A DNA stretch of 64,000 bases from Celoporthe dispersa (taxonomy: Eukaryota > Ascomycota > Sordariomycetes > Diaporthales > Cryphonectriaceae): contig WAID01000011.1 in NCBI GenBank assembly GCA_016584495.1, positions 744,001 to 808,000 on the forward strand, written 5' to 3'. Shown in pieces: positions 1 through 10,129 of the stretch. The notes below the pieces were generated by a model. It searched no databases and was not told the origin of the DNA. It saw nothing but the letters and a program-made list of their open reading frames with translations. Position numbers and translations under genes: made by a program. Numbering within the stretch: the stretch's first letter is position 1; each line of letters opens with the position of its first letter.

Positions 1-357
1 CCAGAAGTGGGAGGGGCACTGGTAGAGGACGGTGGGCTTGCCGCGGGCGGCCAGGCGGTTCGCCATAGCCAGGCTGCCCGTGGGCGAGGGGGATGATATC
101 GCGACGGCGGGTGGTGGTCTGCGTGGTGGTGACGGTGATGATGGGGGCTTTTTGGCGGTGGGCGCCCGTTTCGCGGCGTGGAGGCGGGCGGATGTCTGGA
201 GGTTGCGCGCGGCTTGTATTATCGGGCTGCGGTGGATCGCTTGTGCTATCCTTGTGGCTATCGGCCGCGGCGCATAGCTGTGCCTGGCTGCGGGAGGGAG
301 GGAGGAGAAGATGCGGTGGCTCAGGCCTAGACCTAGGCCCCTCGAGAAGGCGGACAT
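1..357 (-). CDS. N-terminal part of a mitochondrial-targeted protein, cut by the window edge
   Basis: On the minus strand an ATG at 355-357 opens a frame that stays open for 119 codons to base 1, so the 3' part lies outside the window. The start is rich in Arg, Ser and Ala with almost no acidic residues, and contains NLQTSARLHA, which looks like a mitochondrial presequence with processing sites. A proline-rich linker follows, then a more structured stretch ending RLAARGKPTVLYQCPSHFW at the edge. Matrix or inner-membrane targeting is inferred from the presequence. The catalytic or membrane part is not visible, so I do not name the protein. The gene faces away from PDX1 and shares a divergent intergenic region of about 0.9 kb with it. 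Confidence 0.6.
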   Translation of the reverse strand, partial: MSAFSRGLGLGLSHRIFSSLPPAARHSYAPRPIATRIAQAIHRSPIIQAARNLQTSARLHAAKRAPTAKKPPSSPSPPRRPPPAVAISSPSPTGSLAMANRLAARGKPTVLYQCPSHFW

Positions 358-1277
358 GGTGTTGTGGTGGTGGTCTGACTGTCTGAGAAGGAGGTCTTGT
401 TAGGTTATTATGCAAGAGGACAGAGGGCATGGATGACCTAGGAAAGTTACTTGCCTCAGGGAGAAACAGAGATACTCGTCAGCATCCCGATACTCTTAAG
501 GCGGGTAGTGTGAGAGGCAATTCTCGATCGACAGAAGGGTGAATCAACGAATGTAACCATGTGAGCGAAGAAGGCCAGGAAAATGATGCCCGCCAAAGCT
601 CCGAAAATATGTCGCAGCCGCGTGCAGGGATTGCGTTGCACTGTCATCCTGGCGCCGTCGCATCCCTGGTCATTGGTCGATCGCATACTTTACTGTGTAG
701 GCACGTAGGGTCCTGTTCTGCGCTGAAGAAATGGTCACTATAGTATTTTACGCAAGGACGGACTGTATATGCCTACCAAAAAATAAATAATAAAATAAAA
801 CCAAAAGTGATCAAGGAATATGTAGATACTGGCCCAGTCAAAGTTCAAGCTCTTGGGACCACGCTCATAGAGGGGCGTCAACGTTGGGGTTATGCATCTC
901 GTACAGTCGTCCGGTAGAAAGTACTCATTACTCGTTGGCTACAAGCCATTGACCATGGCATTAGTACTGTGGCTTGTACAATATCGTACACGGTACATGT
1001 CACAGACCCTCCCCGAGCTGCAGAAGCTGACCCTGCCATAGCTGGCAGATCCCTGCTCGGGCCAAAAGCTCACCAATTGGCGCCACAGCGAGAGCGGAAA
1101 CCACCGATTCGGTTCCCAACGGAGGTCCAAATATTTCTCTCAACGCCCGCGATCGCATCCCACCACCTACGCATCGCCATCTCAACACCATTTTCACGAC
1201 CACCACCACCATCCCTCTCTTTCTCTCTTCTCTGGTCAGGTGCTGTGGCCCTTCTTGACGTGACTGCCTGCCTCACC
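358..1277. other. Divergent intergenic region
   Basis: About 0.9 kb between the edge gene (-) and PDX1 (+). It has AT-rich stretches near 770-800 and a pyrimidine-rich leader (about 1200-1240) before the PDX1 start. No coding or RNA gene is supported. Confidence 0.5.
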
Positions 1278-2669
1278 ATGGCGTCCCTCACGACCGCATG
1301 CCGCCTGTCGGCGAGGCTGGCACGGTCAAACACTCGGGGTTCGTAAATGCCCTCCTCTTCCACTCGTTTGCTACAAGAAATAGAGGAACGAGGAATAGAC
1401 ACGATACTGACAGAAACCCTCGCCTCTCACATATATCAGGCTTCCGAACCTCCGCCGCCTCCCTCACCGCCCAGAACTTCACCATGCCCGCCCTCTCCCC
1501 GACCATGACCGAGGGCAACATCGCCGCCTGGCGCGTCAAGGAGGGCGACAGGTTCGCTGCCGGCGACGTGCTCCTCGAGATCGAGACCGATAAGGCTACC
1601 ATGGATGTCGAGGCGCAGGACGACGGCGTCATGTTCAAGATCACCACCGGCGACGGCGCCAAGGGCATCCAGGTCGGCACCCGCATCGCCGTCATCGCTG
1701 AGGAGGGCGACGACCTCAGCACCCTCGAGGTCCCCGCCGACGAGGCGCCCAAGCAGGCCAACGAGGGGCCAAAGGAGGAGACCAAGTCCGAGCCCGTGCC
1801 ACAGGAGGAGAGGACAGCCTCGGGGTCTGGCGGTGATGCCCCGGCCGCCCACTTAGGTGCCAAGGGTGGGAAGGCGCAGAAGCAGACATACCCGCTCTAC
1901 CCATCGATCATCCAGCTGCTGCACGAGAACAGCCTAGACGCCTCCAAGGCCGATGAGATACCGGCCACCGGGCCCAAGGGTCGCCTGCTGAAGGGTGACG
2001 TCCTGGTCTACCTGGGAAAGGCAAAGTCCGACTCGGCGGCCAACGTGCAGGCGATATACGACAAGCTGGCGCACCTAGACCTGAGCAACGTCAAGGTCGC
2101 CGAGAAGAAGGCCGCACCGCCGCCTACAAAGCCCGCCGCCGCCAGCCCTGCCCCCGGCCCGGTCATCGAGGATCTGCAGGTTGCCCTGCCCATCTCCCCT
2201 GGCGTCGGTTATCGAGGTGCAAAAGAAGGTCCAGGAAACTCTCGGCGTCTTTATGCCCCTGTCGACCTTTATCGCCCGTGCCACCGAGGTGGCCAACGAC
2301 GAGCTCCCCCTCGCCGCCGACCACAAGCCGTCCGCGGACGAGCTGTTCAACCAGGTGCTGGGGCTTGACCAGGCCGGGCCACAGGGCTCTAGGGGCCACT
2401 ACCTTCCGCAGATCTCAGCCCTGCCGCCGCCCGCCTCCCTCTCGCAGAGGGCAGTCAGGGCTGCGAAGCCGGACATCATTGACATCCTTGCTGGTGGATC
2501 AGCGAAGAAGACAACAGTGGCTGCACCGACGGCCAGACCATCGGGCCTGTCGACCGGGCTGAACGTGTTCAGCCTCAAGGTGCCCAGGGCGGAAGAGAAG
2601 AGGGCCAAGACGTTCCTCGAGAGGGTCAAGCTGGTGTTGGAGAACGAGCCGGGGAGGTTAGTCTTGTGA
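1278..2669 (+). CDS. PDX1: Pyruvate dehydrogenase complex protein X (E3-binding protein), with a frame break
   Basis: Protein X anchors dihydrolipoamide dehydrogenase (E3) to the E2 core of the mitochondrial pyruvate dehydrogenase complex. Exons are about 1278-1338 and 1440-2669; a GTTCGT donor joins the presequence to GFRTSA. The protein has an Arg-rich presequence, a lipoyl domain (about 33-110) with the lipoylation site TDKATMD (Lys72), an acidic linker, and a peripheral-subunit binding domain (about 171-214, from YPLYPSIIQLL to YLGK). The C-terminal part is short and shows no acyltransferase HxxxDG motif, as expected for protein X rather than E2. One extra base in the C run at 2196-2199 shifts the frame. 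Removing it gives LPISLASVIEVQKK and a 429-residue product. An alternative splice (donor 1343, acceptor 1413) also keeps frame. Confidence 0.88.
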
Positions 2670-3006
2670 GGCGGATGAGAAGCGCCTGTAGGAACAAGGA
2701 AAAATGTGTATAATCTAGGTCATGAGTACAGCTACAGCACAATATCATAGACATGGCGGGAAGCATTTGTGGAGCATGACAGCCCACCCTTTTCGCCGTC
2801 TTCCCAAGACACAAAAGCGACAATTCTTTCTATATATAAATATTTTTTTATATAGGACACGTGCGCGTTGAACAAGGGCGTCATATCACGTCTTGGAAAA
2901 GGATAAAATTGCCTGATTATCGTGCCATGTCTTGTTGTATGCAGCAGCGCTTACACAAACGCTAGAGAACCAAGATTAAAAACCAACATCTCTTGTCAAC
3001 CACTCA
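2670..3006. other. Convergent 3' intergenic region
   Basis: 337 bp between the ends of PDX1 (+) and the cyclase gene (-). It contains an AT-rich patch near 2830-2855, presumably holding 3' UTR and polyadenylation signals. No gene is seen. Confidence 0.5.
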
Positions 3007-4420
3007 TCACAGCCAGACCGCCGTGGCAGCCTGCACAACCTCACCATCCCCGCCGAGCCTCGTAGCAGCAACCTCTCGAAACGCCCTCCCGTTCCACCCC
3101 AAGATCGAGACCCATCCCTCCTCGCTGTCCGTCAGCGCGATGTACTCCTCCTCCCCTGCAGAACCCGACAGGGCCCCATAGAGACCACGCGGCGCAGGCT
3201 CAATCGCGTTCGCCAGGCCACCACTCGTCCTCGTCTCGAAGATACACCGCGCGGGGCCCAGGATCCTCCCCCTCTGCGTCCAGCTCGTAGGCAGCCACGT
3301 AGCCCTTGGTCTCGGACCGCAGACCCCTCGTGCTGGCATACAGCCACCTGGGCACCGCCCCCGCCGCAGCGCCGCCCTCGCTCCCTCCCAGGCTCAGGCT
3401 CGTCGTGGTCTCAGGAGGAAGGTTCGACGTGCGCACCTCGTCTGCCCAGAAATCCTCAGCGCTACAGCCCGCCGGCATGATCGTCTCCCCCGCCCAGGTG
3501 TTCCAGGGCCAGGGCCGTCCCTCTCCCTCGCCTGTTCCGCCGATGCGAAACGCGTCCACCATGCCGCTGTGCTCCTGGACGACGTACAGCACGCGGCCGT
3601 TGGGGTGTGGCCAGGCGTGGCGCGGGCCGTCGTTGGGGCGAGGGGAGATGTGTTTGGCTCCGAGGGATAACAGCAAGGGGGCCTTGTCCTCTTTCTTTTC
3701 CTCTCTGCCTCCTTCTCTTCCTTCGTCCGCTGACCTGTCGAGCCGGTAGCTCCAGACGCAGTTGTGCCCGATGTCGGCGACGTACACGGCCCGTCCGTCG
3801 GGCGAGACGTCGACGCTGTGTGCCCCCCACCGCAGGCCGCCGAACCCACCGTGCGCGACGCCCTCTCGAACACCGTCGTTGGCCTCTCCTTGTCGCCGAA
3901 AGGACAGCGCCTGCACGAGGGTGCCGATACGACCTGCTCGGCCGTCCCCGCCTTTCCCTTTTCCTTCTTCCCCGCCCTCTTCCAGTCGAAACACCTCACC
4001 GCTGGGCCCGCCGACGGAGAGGAGGTGGCGCCCCGAGGGCGAGACGGCCACGTAGCCGGAGAGCGAGGCCACGGGTGCCGTGTTGAGGGGCGTGGTGCGC
4101 CCTGTAGCTGGGTCGACGGCGTAGGCACCTACGGAGGGGGGTTTGGTCCAGTTGGTGGTGTAGAGGCGGGTGTGGTCTGGAGAGAGGGCGAGCCAGGAGT
4201 GGCCGCCCCAGGCTTTGGATATGTGGGAGATGGTGAGGCTCCCAACCGCCGAAGAGGAAGAGGAGGAGGGGGAGGAAGAGGGAGGGGATGATGGTGGTCT
4301 GAAGTGGAGAGTGTATATTTCTGGAGACCTGAATGTGCCGACTAGTAATGTAAAGACATTGGAAGGAGACCCATTGGCCTGGTTGCCGCCGTTGGGCAGG
4401 GCGGCGCTTGTCGTGCTCAT
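3007..4420 (-). CDS. Carboxy-cis,cis-muconate cyclase-like seven-bladed propeller (lactonase family), with a frame break
   Basis: The family lactonizes 3-carboxy-cis,cis-muconate in the eukaryotic protocatechuate branch of the beta-ketoadipate pathway. Recognition rests on repeated propeller blades: FTLLVGTFRSPEIYTLHF near the start, VSPDGRAVYVADIGHNCVWS, PRHAWPHPNGRVLYVVQEH, and a C-terminal SGGLANAIEP followed by IALTDSEEG. The ATG at 4418-4420 (MSTTSAALPNGG) is chosen because upstream in-frame codons are low-complexity leader. The gene is intronless. One extra base near 3244-3254 moves the last third of a blade into another frame. With it removed the product is 470 residues, longer than typical (about 370) because of Ser-, Gly- and Glu-rich loops. 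Function is by family; other lactonase-fold proteins look similar. Confidence 0.75.
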
Positions 4421-6218
4421 GGTATAATGGTGGGTGGTAGTAGATGTCAAGAGAGGGAGAAGAAGAAGAGTTATATCGGAACCGCTAGGCTGACTTACAC
4501 ACCACACGCATACACACACAAACAGACAGACAGTAGGCACAGGCGGAGGAGTAACGATACATGGAAGAAATCTGAACAAGAAGAAGGAACAAGAAAATGA
4601 TCAAGACCTCGTGAGACAAAACCCACCCCTACAGAATCTCGCAGGAGAGAGGTCTAAGGCACGAGGAGGAGAAGGACGAAGAAGTGTGAGTAAATAAAAG
4701 GTCTACTTGTCTTATTTAAAAAAAAAAAACGGTTCGCCTCCTCTCTTCTTCTACGTAGTCGGAATATCCGCACGCCCGGGGCGGCCCATCGCGGATGAGG
4801 CACCAGAGGAAGAGGAGGGAGTGTGCAGGGCGGGAAGGTGTCTAGTAGCGCCCACACATCACAGTTTAAGCCGCCATGCTTTGGTTCCAAGGTTGGTTTT
4901 TTTTGGTTCTTTTTTTTTTTCCAAAAAAATTAATTAGGATGGGGTTTTGCTCTCTTTGATACGATGGGGGGCTGTTTGTGCGTTGCGGGAAAGCTTTTTG
5001 AGACACGAGGCTAGCTCTGTGCGCAAGTTCCATTGCTTGCTGTGCTGCGGCTACGGTACAACACAAGAACGGAACGCATCTTTATAGGGGAATATACGGG
5101 TTTCCTGTGGAGAGGGAGAGAGAGAGAGAGAGAAAGACAACATGGTCCACACAAACCCCTTACAGGCATTCTGAAGCAATGAGCAACCACCGTGCTTTCT
5201 GCTAGAGCATCCATTTACCGGTGAGCCCCGCTGGGCATCTGCTGGCTAAAGGAAGATGCAGCACCTGGGCAGTCCACAGTGAAAGACGGAAAAGGGTGCG
5301 CTAATACCAAGGAAAGTCCCCCCCCCTAGAAAAAAAGGAGGCATCGTATCCCTGGCGGGTGCTCGATCCGATGGGTTCTGTATAGTACTATGGTACATAC
5401 TATTAGTACTACTAATTGGCAGGTTGCGTATGATCGTCCCGCGTATATACCATAGTCAGCAAGTTGCATCTGCTTGGCTCGGCTCTACATATGCAGCCGC
5501 AAGAACACCATCAACCAATTCATCATCTCTTGTGCAGTGTGCTGCGGGTCGACAGAACAGAACCGAAGATCTACTACAGGCACGTCTTCTCCACACAGCT
5601 AACTGCCTTTACCGACTAAGCTTGGTCTCTGCTGAGCTGATAAGAAGACAAATCGAATTGATCAGCTGTTTTCTTGAAGAGGTAGCAGATAATAGTAATA
5701 AATAATAGGGAGGAAAAAAAAACACCCCAATTTCTTGGCCAGGACTACGTATACGACATATGATTTTCTCGGCTGCAACTTCCAGGCTAGGGTCGTGCCT
5801 TGATTACCCATTGAGGGGTTTGCGCAAGTCATGGTACCATAGTTACTATGTAAGTGGTCGCGTTATCAACTCAGGGTTCCATTCACGGCCTCCACATTGG
5901 GCGATACCATATCTATGCTTGTCTCGTGGCAACTGATACCGGGCCGGACCAGGCCAGGCTGTATAGTATAGGCGAGGCGCACATGCAATTCAAATACCGC
6001 TGGTGCAGCCATGAAGGGGGCAGGTAATTGATCAGGTAGGGTAGGAGACGAGTCAAGTATTGGTTCTGCCCGAAAGCTTTCAGCTGTGTTGTGTGTGTGT
6101 GTGAGACAGAGAGACAAGAGAAAAAGGAGAAGGAAAAAGGCACAACCTCATCACCTACCTCCCCAGCCCCTCTCGCGTGTTGCCATTCATTACCATCACC
6201 ACCAGCCGCGCAGTGACC
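4421..6218. other. Divergent intergenic region with simple repeats
   Basis: About 1.8 kb between the cyclase gene (-) and the MFS gene (+). It holds an A12 run (4718-4729), a GA tract (about 5110-5135), a GT tract (about 6085-6103) and AT-rich palindromic words around 5380-5420. Short ORFs here (for example 5424-5705) show no family features. No gene is supported. Confidence 0.5.
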
Positions 6219-8103
6219 ATGGGAGCCGGAGGTGGAGCCATACCTCCTGCTGCAGCTGCAGCAGCCGCAGCGACCACGATGGACGATCCGGCCTGGCCCC
6301 CAGGAACTGTCCGGCTCGAGAGGCTCCACGGAGAAGATGCTGCAGACATCATCCTGCAGCCCCGGCCGACCAGCGACGCGAACGACCCGCTGAACTGGCA
6401 GAAGTGGAGGAAATACCTCAACTTTGGCCTGGCGACGTTCTACGCCGTCATGGCCTTCGCCCAGATCAATGCCACCACCCCGACCTGGGGCCCGATGGAG
6501 GACGAGCTGGGCTTTGATGCCGTGCTGATGTGCGGCCTCCTCCTCCTCCCGGACGTCATGTCGTCGGGCCTGTCTGTGGTGGGCTTGTGCTGACCTGACT
6601 ACATAGGAACAACACATATGCCATCGGCTGCGCGACGCTCGCCCTCGGAAGCTTTATGCTGATCCCCTTTGCGCTGAAGTACGGGCTGCGGCCCATCTAC
6701 ATCCTCAGCAGCGCGGCGCAGATGGCCATCATGATCTGGGCGGCAAGGACCGAGACCCCCGGCGACTGGTGGGGCGTCAATGCCCTGCAGTGCTGGGTCG
6801 GGTCGCTGGCCGAGACCATGGTCCAGATGACGGTCGCCGACGTCTTCTTCGTCCACCAGAGAGGCCTGATGAACTCCATCTACATCTGGGCGTCCAACTT
6901 TGGGAGCTCCCTCGCGCCCGTCGCCGCCGGCTTCGTCACCAACTCGCAGGGCTGGCGGTGGGTGTGGTGGTACATGACCATCTTCTTCGGGGTCGTCCTC
7001 GTCGCCTTCGTCTTTGGGTTCGAGGAGTCCAAGTTTGACTGGACCAAGGCGGCCCTGGTGGGGCGGCCGGCCGCGTCGTCGGCAGAGACGGCCTCCAACG
7101 TCGGTTCCAACGACGGCGACGCGGAGGAGAAGAGGCCGCAGCCGTCCGACCCCGAGAAGCAGGCCCAGGCGGTGCCGTCACCGCAGGACAGCGCCACGTC
7201 GGCCACGGCCGTCGAGATCGACCCGACGATCCCGCGAAAGACGTACTGGCAGATGCTGAGCCTGGCGACGACGACCCCAGGGCCCTTCATGCTCTTCGCC
7301 CGGCACGCGTACCAGCCCTTCGAGATCCTGGTGACCATCCCCGGCGTAGCGTACATGTCCCTGGTGTACGCGGTGCTGCTGGCGTGGTCGACGGTCATGT
7401 CGGCAGCGCTGAGCACGTACATGATCGAGGAGCCGTACGACTTCGACGCGACCCAGATCGGCCTGATGAACCTGGCCCCCTTCATCGGCACCACCCTCGG
7501 GTCGCTCATCTGCGGTCCCCTGAGCGACTGGATCATCCTGCGGCTGGCCAAGAGGAAGGATGGCATCTACGAGCCCGAGATGCGCCTCTGGGTCTTTGTG
7601 CCCTTCATCCCCTTCCAGGTCGCAGGGGCGTTCTGGTTCGGCTACGCCCTGCAGGGTGGACAGTCGTGGGTCGCGGTGGCGTGGGCCTGGGGCATCTGCA
7701 ACTTCGGCTCCGCGCCCATCTCCTCCATCGCCCTCACATACATGACGGATGCGTACAACGAGGTAAGCATCCCGGCAGCGGCCGCGGCAAGAGGCAGAGG
7801 GCAGTTACGCTAACCTGAGCACCCCCCTCGGTGTACCAGATCATCGGCGACGCCCTGGTGGCACTCACCTTCTCGCGGAACACGCTGAGCACCGTCTTCG
7901 TCTTCGCCATGACGCCGTGGATCGACGCGGTGGGCATCTCCAACGTGTTCAACACCATCGGCGCCATCGGGCTGGTGGTGCTCCTGTTTGCGTTTGCCTT
8001 CATCTGGAAGGGCAAGGTCTGGCGGTTCAGGAGCGCAGGGCGGTACAGGTACTTTGCAGCGAGGCAGTTCGACCCGAGGCCCATTGACAACAAGCAGCAC
8101 TAG
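6219..8103 (+). CDS. Major facilitator superfamily transporter (DHA1-like)
   Basis: A plasma-membrane 12-helix carrier. Exons are 6219-6529, 6607-7762 and 7840-8103, giving 576 residues with every splice in frame. The soluble N-terminus contains the pre-helix signature SDANDPLNWQKWRKYLNFGL, common in fungal DHA1 drug/polyamine-type carriers. TM1 follows at LATFYAVMAFAQI. A long acidic cytosolic loop (SNDGDAEEKRPQPSDPEKQ and around) separates helices 6 and 7, and the second half begins with WQMLSLATTTPGPFMLF. The C-terminal exon carries the last helices (VVLLFAFAFIWKGKVWRF). An Ala-rich stretch follows the start. The substrate cannot be told from sequence. The next gene downstream is a Zn2Cys6 regulator, but a regulatory link is only a possibility. 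Confidence 0.88.
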
Positions 8104-10129
8104 TGTAAGCAGTACTATTGATGTGTGCATGTTGTCAGTTGAGCTTGGGTTGTAGCCGGCAACAAGAAGACATACGTAATAATAACCTTCTCTTATTTTC
8201 TGCCCACTCGCCCCCAACCACACAGTACAGCCTGGTCAGACAGGGCCAGGTTCTTTTAAGAGGGTGGTAATGGCTGTAGGGAAGAGTGTGTGACAACCGA
8301 GGCACGCACCAACACAGGTGGCTGGATAGGTGCGTCATCCGATGGGCGAGGGGCTGCGGGCACAGTTTCGGGGCGCTGGCCCCCTCCCCGGCCCCCTCGT
8401 CACGTCCCCTTGCGATAGTACTATGTATCTATGTACAGTAACGACTCTGTATAGCATGTACTCCAGTACGTGCCATTGAAACACGGTATACTACATCTGG
8501 TATCTCGACAATGGTGAGAAAACCACAGCAGTCATAACTGACTGACCTGCATGCAGCCGCTGTCCCTACCATGCACATGCATGAGCTATGTTCTTTATCC
8601 ATCCACCTGGGTATTATTGTCCATATGGATGAGCATGCCTGCAGTCCTGGTGAGCCCATCGTCAAGCCACAGCTGAGCAGAGGATTCAGTTATATGTAGA
8701 CTGGCTGTTTCTCTCATTTCAGCTTACTCGAATACGATGTACGATGTATAGAGGGTACATAGTAAAGCCAGGGCAGGGTATAGTGGGTGACCCCCGATGG
8801 CCCAGGCACACCTGCCTTCCCCCACCCCCGCCTCCCCCACCAGGTCTCTCCTTCTCTCTCTGTGTGTGTGTTGCAGTGCTAATGGCTGCGCTAGCCTGCT
8901 TATAGGGGTGTACCCCAGTACCGCAGAGCATCCTAGTACCATGGCATCATACTAGGTAGACCTTGTACCTGTCAGCTTGCTATCCCCTCTCACAAGCCCA
9001 TGTCTTGTCGACAAGACACCCGGCAATTCGATCTTGGCTCTAGTTGCAACCAGACTGAACGCACACACTCTCTCTCACTCTCTCTCTCCCTCTCTGTGTC
9101 TCTCTGTCTCTGTCTCTACTTACCTTGGCCAATCTTTGTCTCTTTTTTTTGGCTTTTTTTTTGGGACGTCTCCTGCATAGCTCCCAGCTCAACAAGCTCA
9201 ACAGACACACACACAAACACCCCACCCCCTCCAAAGCCCGCTAATCCTGCCAAGCTTGCCAACCCCAACCAGCTGCCTCACACCTGACAAGCCAGTCCAG
9301 TTCGACCCTCCCTTCCCAGATACTACCAGGCATGACTTGCGCCTGCTGAAGCTGCTTCCATGCTCTTGCTGGCAGCCTCCATCATCACCAAACGCCACAG
9401 CTGTCCCTCACCCTCTCTCTCCCCTCCTTTCTCTCCCCGTCTCCCCCTCCAGCTCTTCATGTCTCGCTTATTTATCTAGCCCAGGCTCACTCATCTATCT
9501 CATCTGTCCGCGTTCACATCCCCTTCCCCCCTTTGAGCTTATTTTCGGGCCTCCGCTCCCCTTCTGAACCCCACCTGCACCACTTGTCCTCCCCTTACTT
9601 GGCTGAAAAAGGGATGAGGCCTACCGCAGGCATTCGTCGACAACAGTTACGAGGTTGATAAGATCCGGTGATCCACCCGGCTCCGTGCCACGACATCCTG
9701 TCTCTCAACTCAGAAACCCTCTTTCAGAGTCAGGCCCCCGTGCTTGCCGACCTTGCTTCTTCGAGGACTCGGCCCGTACGGAGTGGGTAGGCAAGGCAAG
9801 GGGACTTAGCCGATCATTCATCCTCCGCCGCCTCCGTCCTTTGGGGGTGGGATCCGCTCCGGAGCTCGAAGGCCGATCGAGGACGCGCTGTCGACCGTCA
9901 CCTCACCTCACCTCACCTCAGCTCCCCTCACCCTCCTCCTCATTGGGTCCGCTTCCGACACGATCCGTCATCCCTCCCACGGCGCAGGTGCTTGGCTTGC
10001 TCCCCCGCGCATGGCGGGCCGCGACCTGCCGTGACTGAGACCACTGCCGTACCCTCTCTCGTCTCGTCCCGTGTCTAGGCCCCTCCCCTCCCCCTCCCCC
10101 CACACACACAGAGTCTCTCTCGCCAGACA
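8104..10129. other. Intergenic region and long CT-rich leader of the Zn2Cys6 gene
   Basis: About 2 kb. It carries a CT/GT microsatellite (9061-9117), many pyrimidine-rich stretches from 9400 to 10130 and a tandem CTCAC patch near 9900-9925, consistent with promoter plus a long 5' leader. Small ORFs here (for example 9655-10038) look non-coding in composition. No RNA gene was recognised. Confidence 0.5.
9061..9117. repeat. CT/GT-rich microsatellite
   Basis: Imperfect (CT)n with interspersed GTCT units, about 1 kb upstream of the Zn2Cys6 gene start. Confidence 0.8.

Noticed and set aside
4421..4579. Upstream extension of the cyclase ORF to 4579
   Set aside because: The extra residues are Thr/Cys/Val low complexity from a CA/GT-rich leader. 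The ATG at 4420 begins a family-like N-terminus.
962..8939. Recurring TAGTAC palindromes in spacers (962, 5383, 5404, 8416, 8934)
   Set aside because: A six-base palindrome is expected about 15 times in 64 kb by chance, and flanking bases are not conserved, so no element is claimed.
9290..9330. GTTCGACCC resembling a tRNA B box
   Set aside because: No acceptor stem, A box or anticodon arm can be folded around it.
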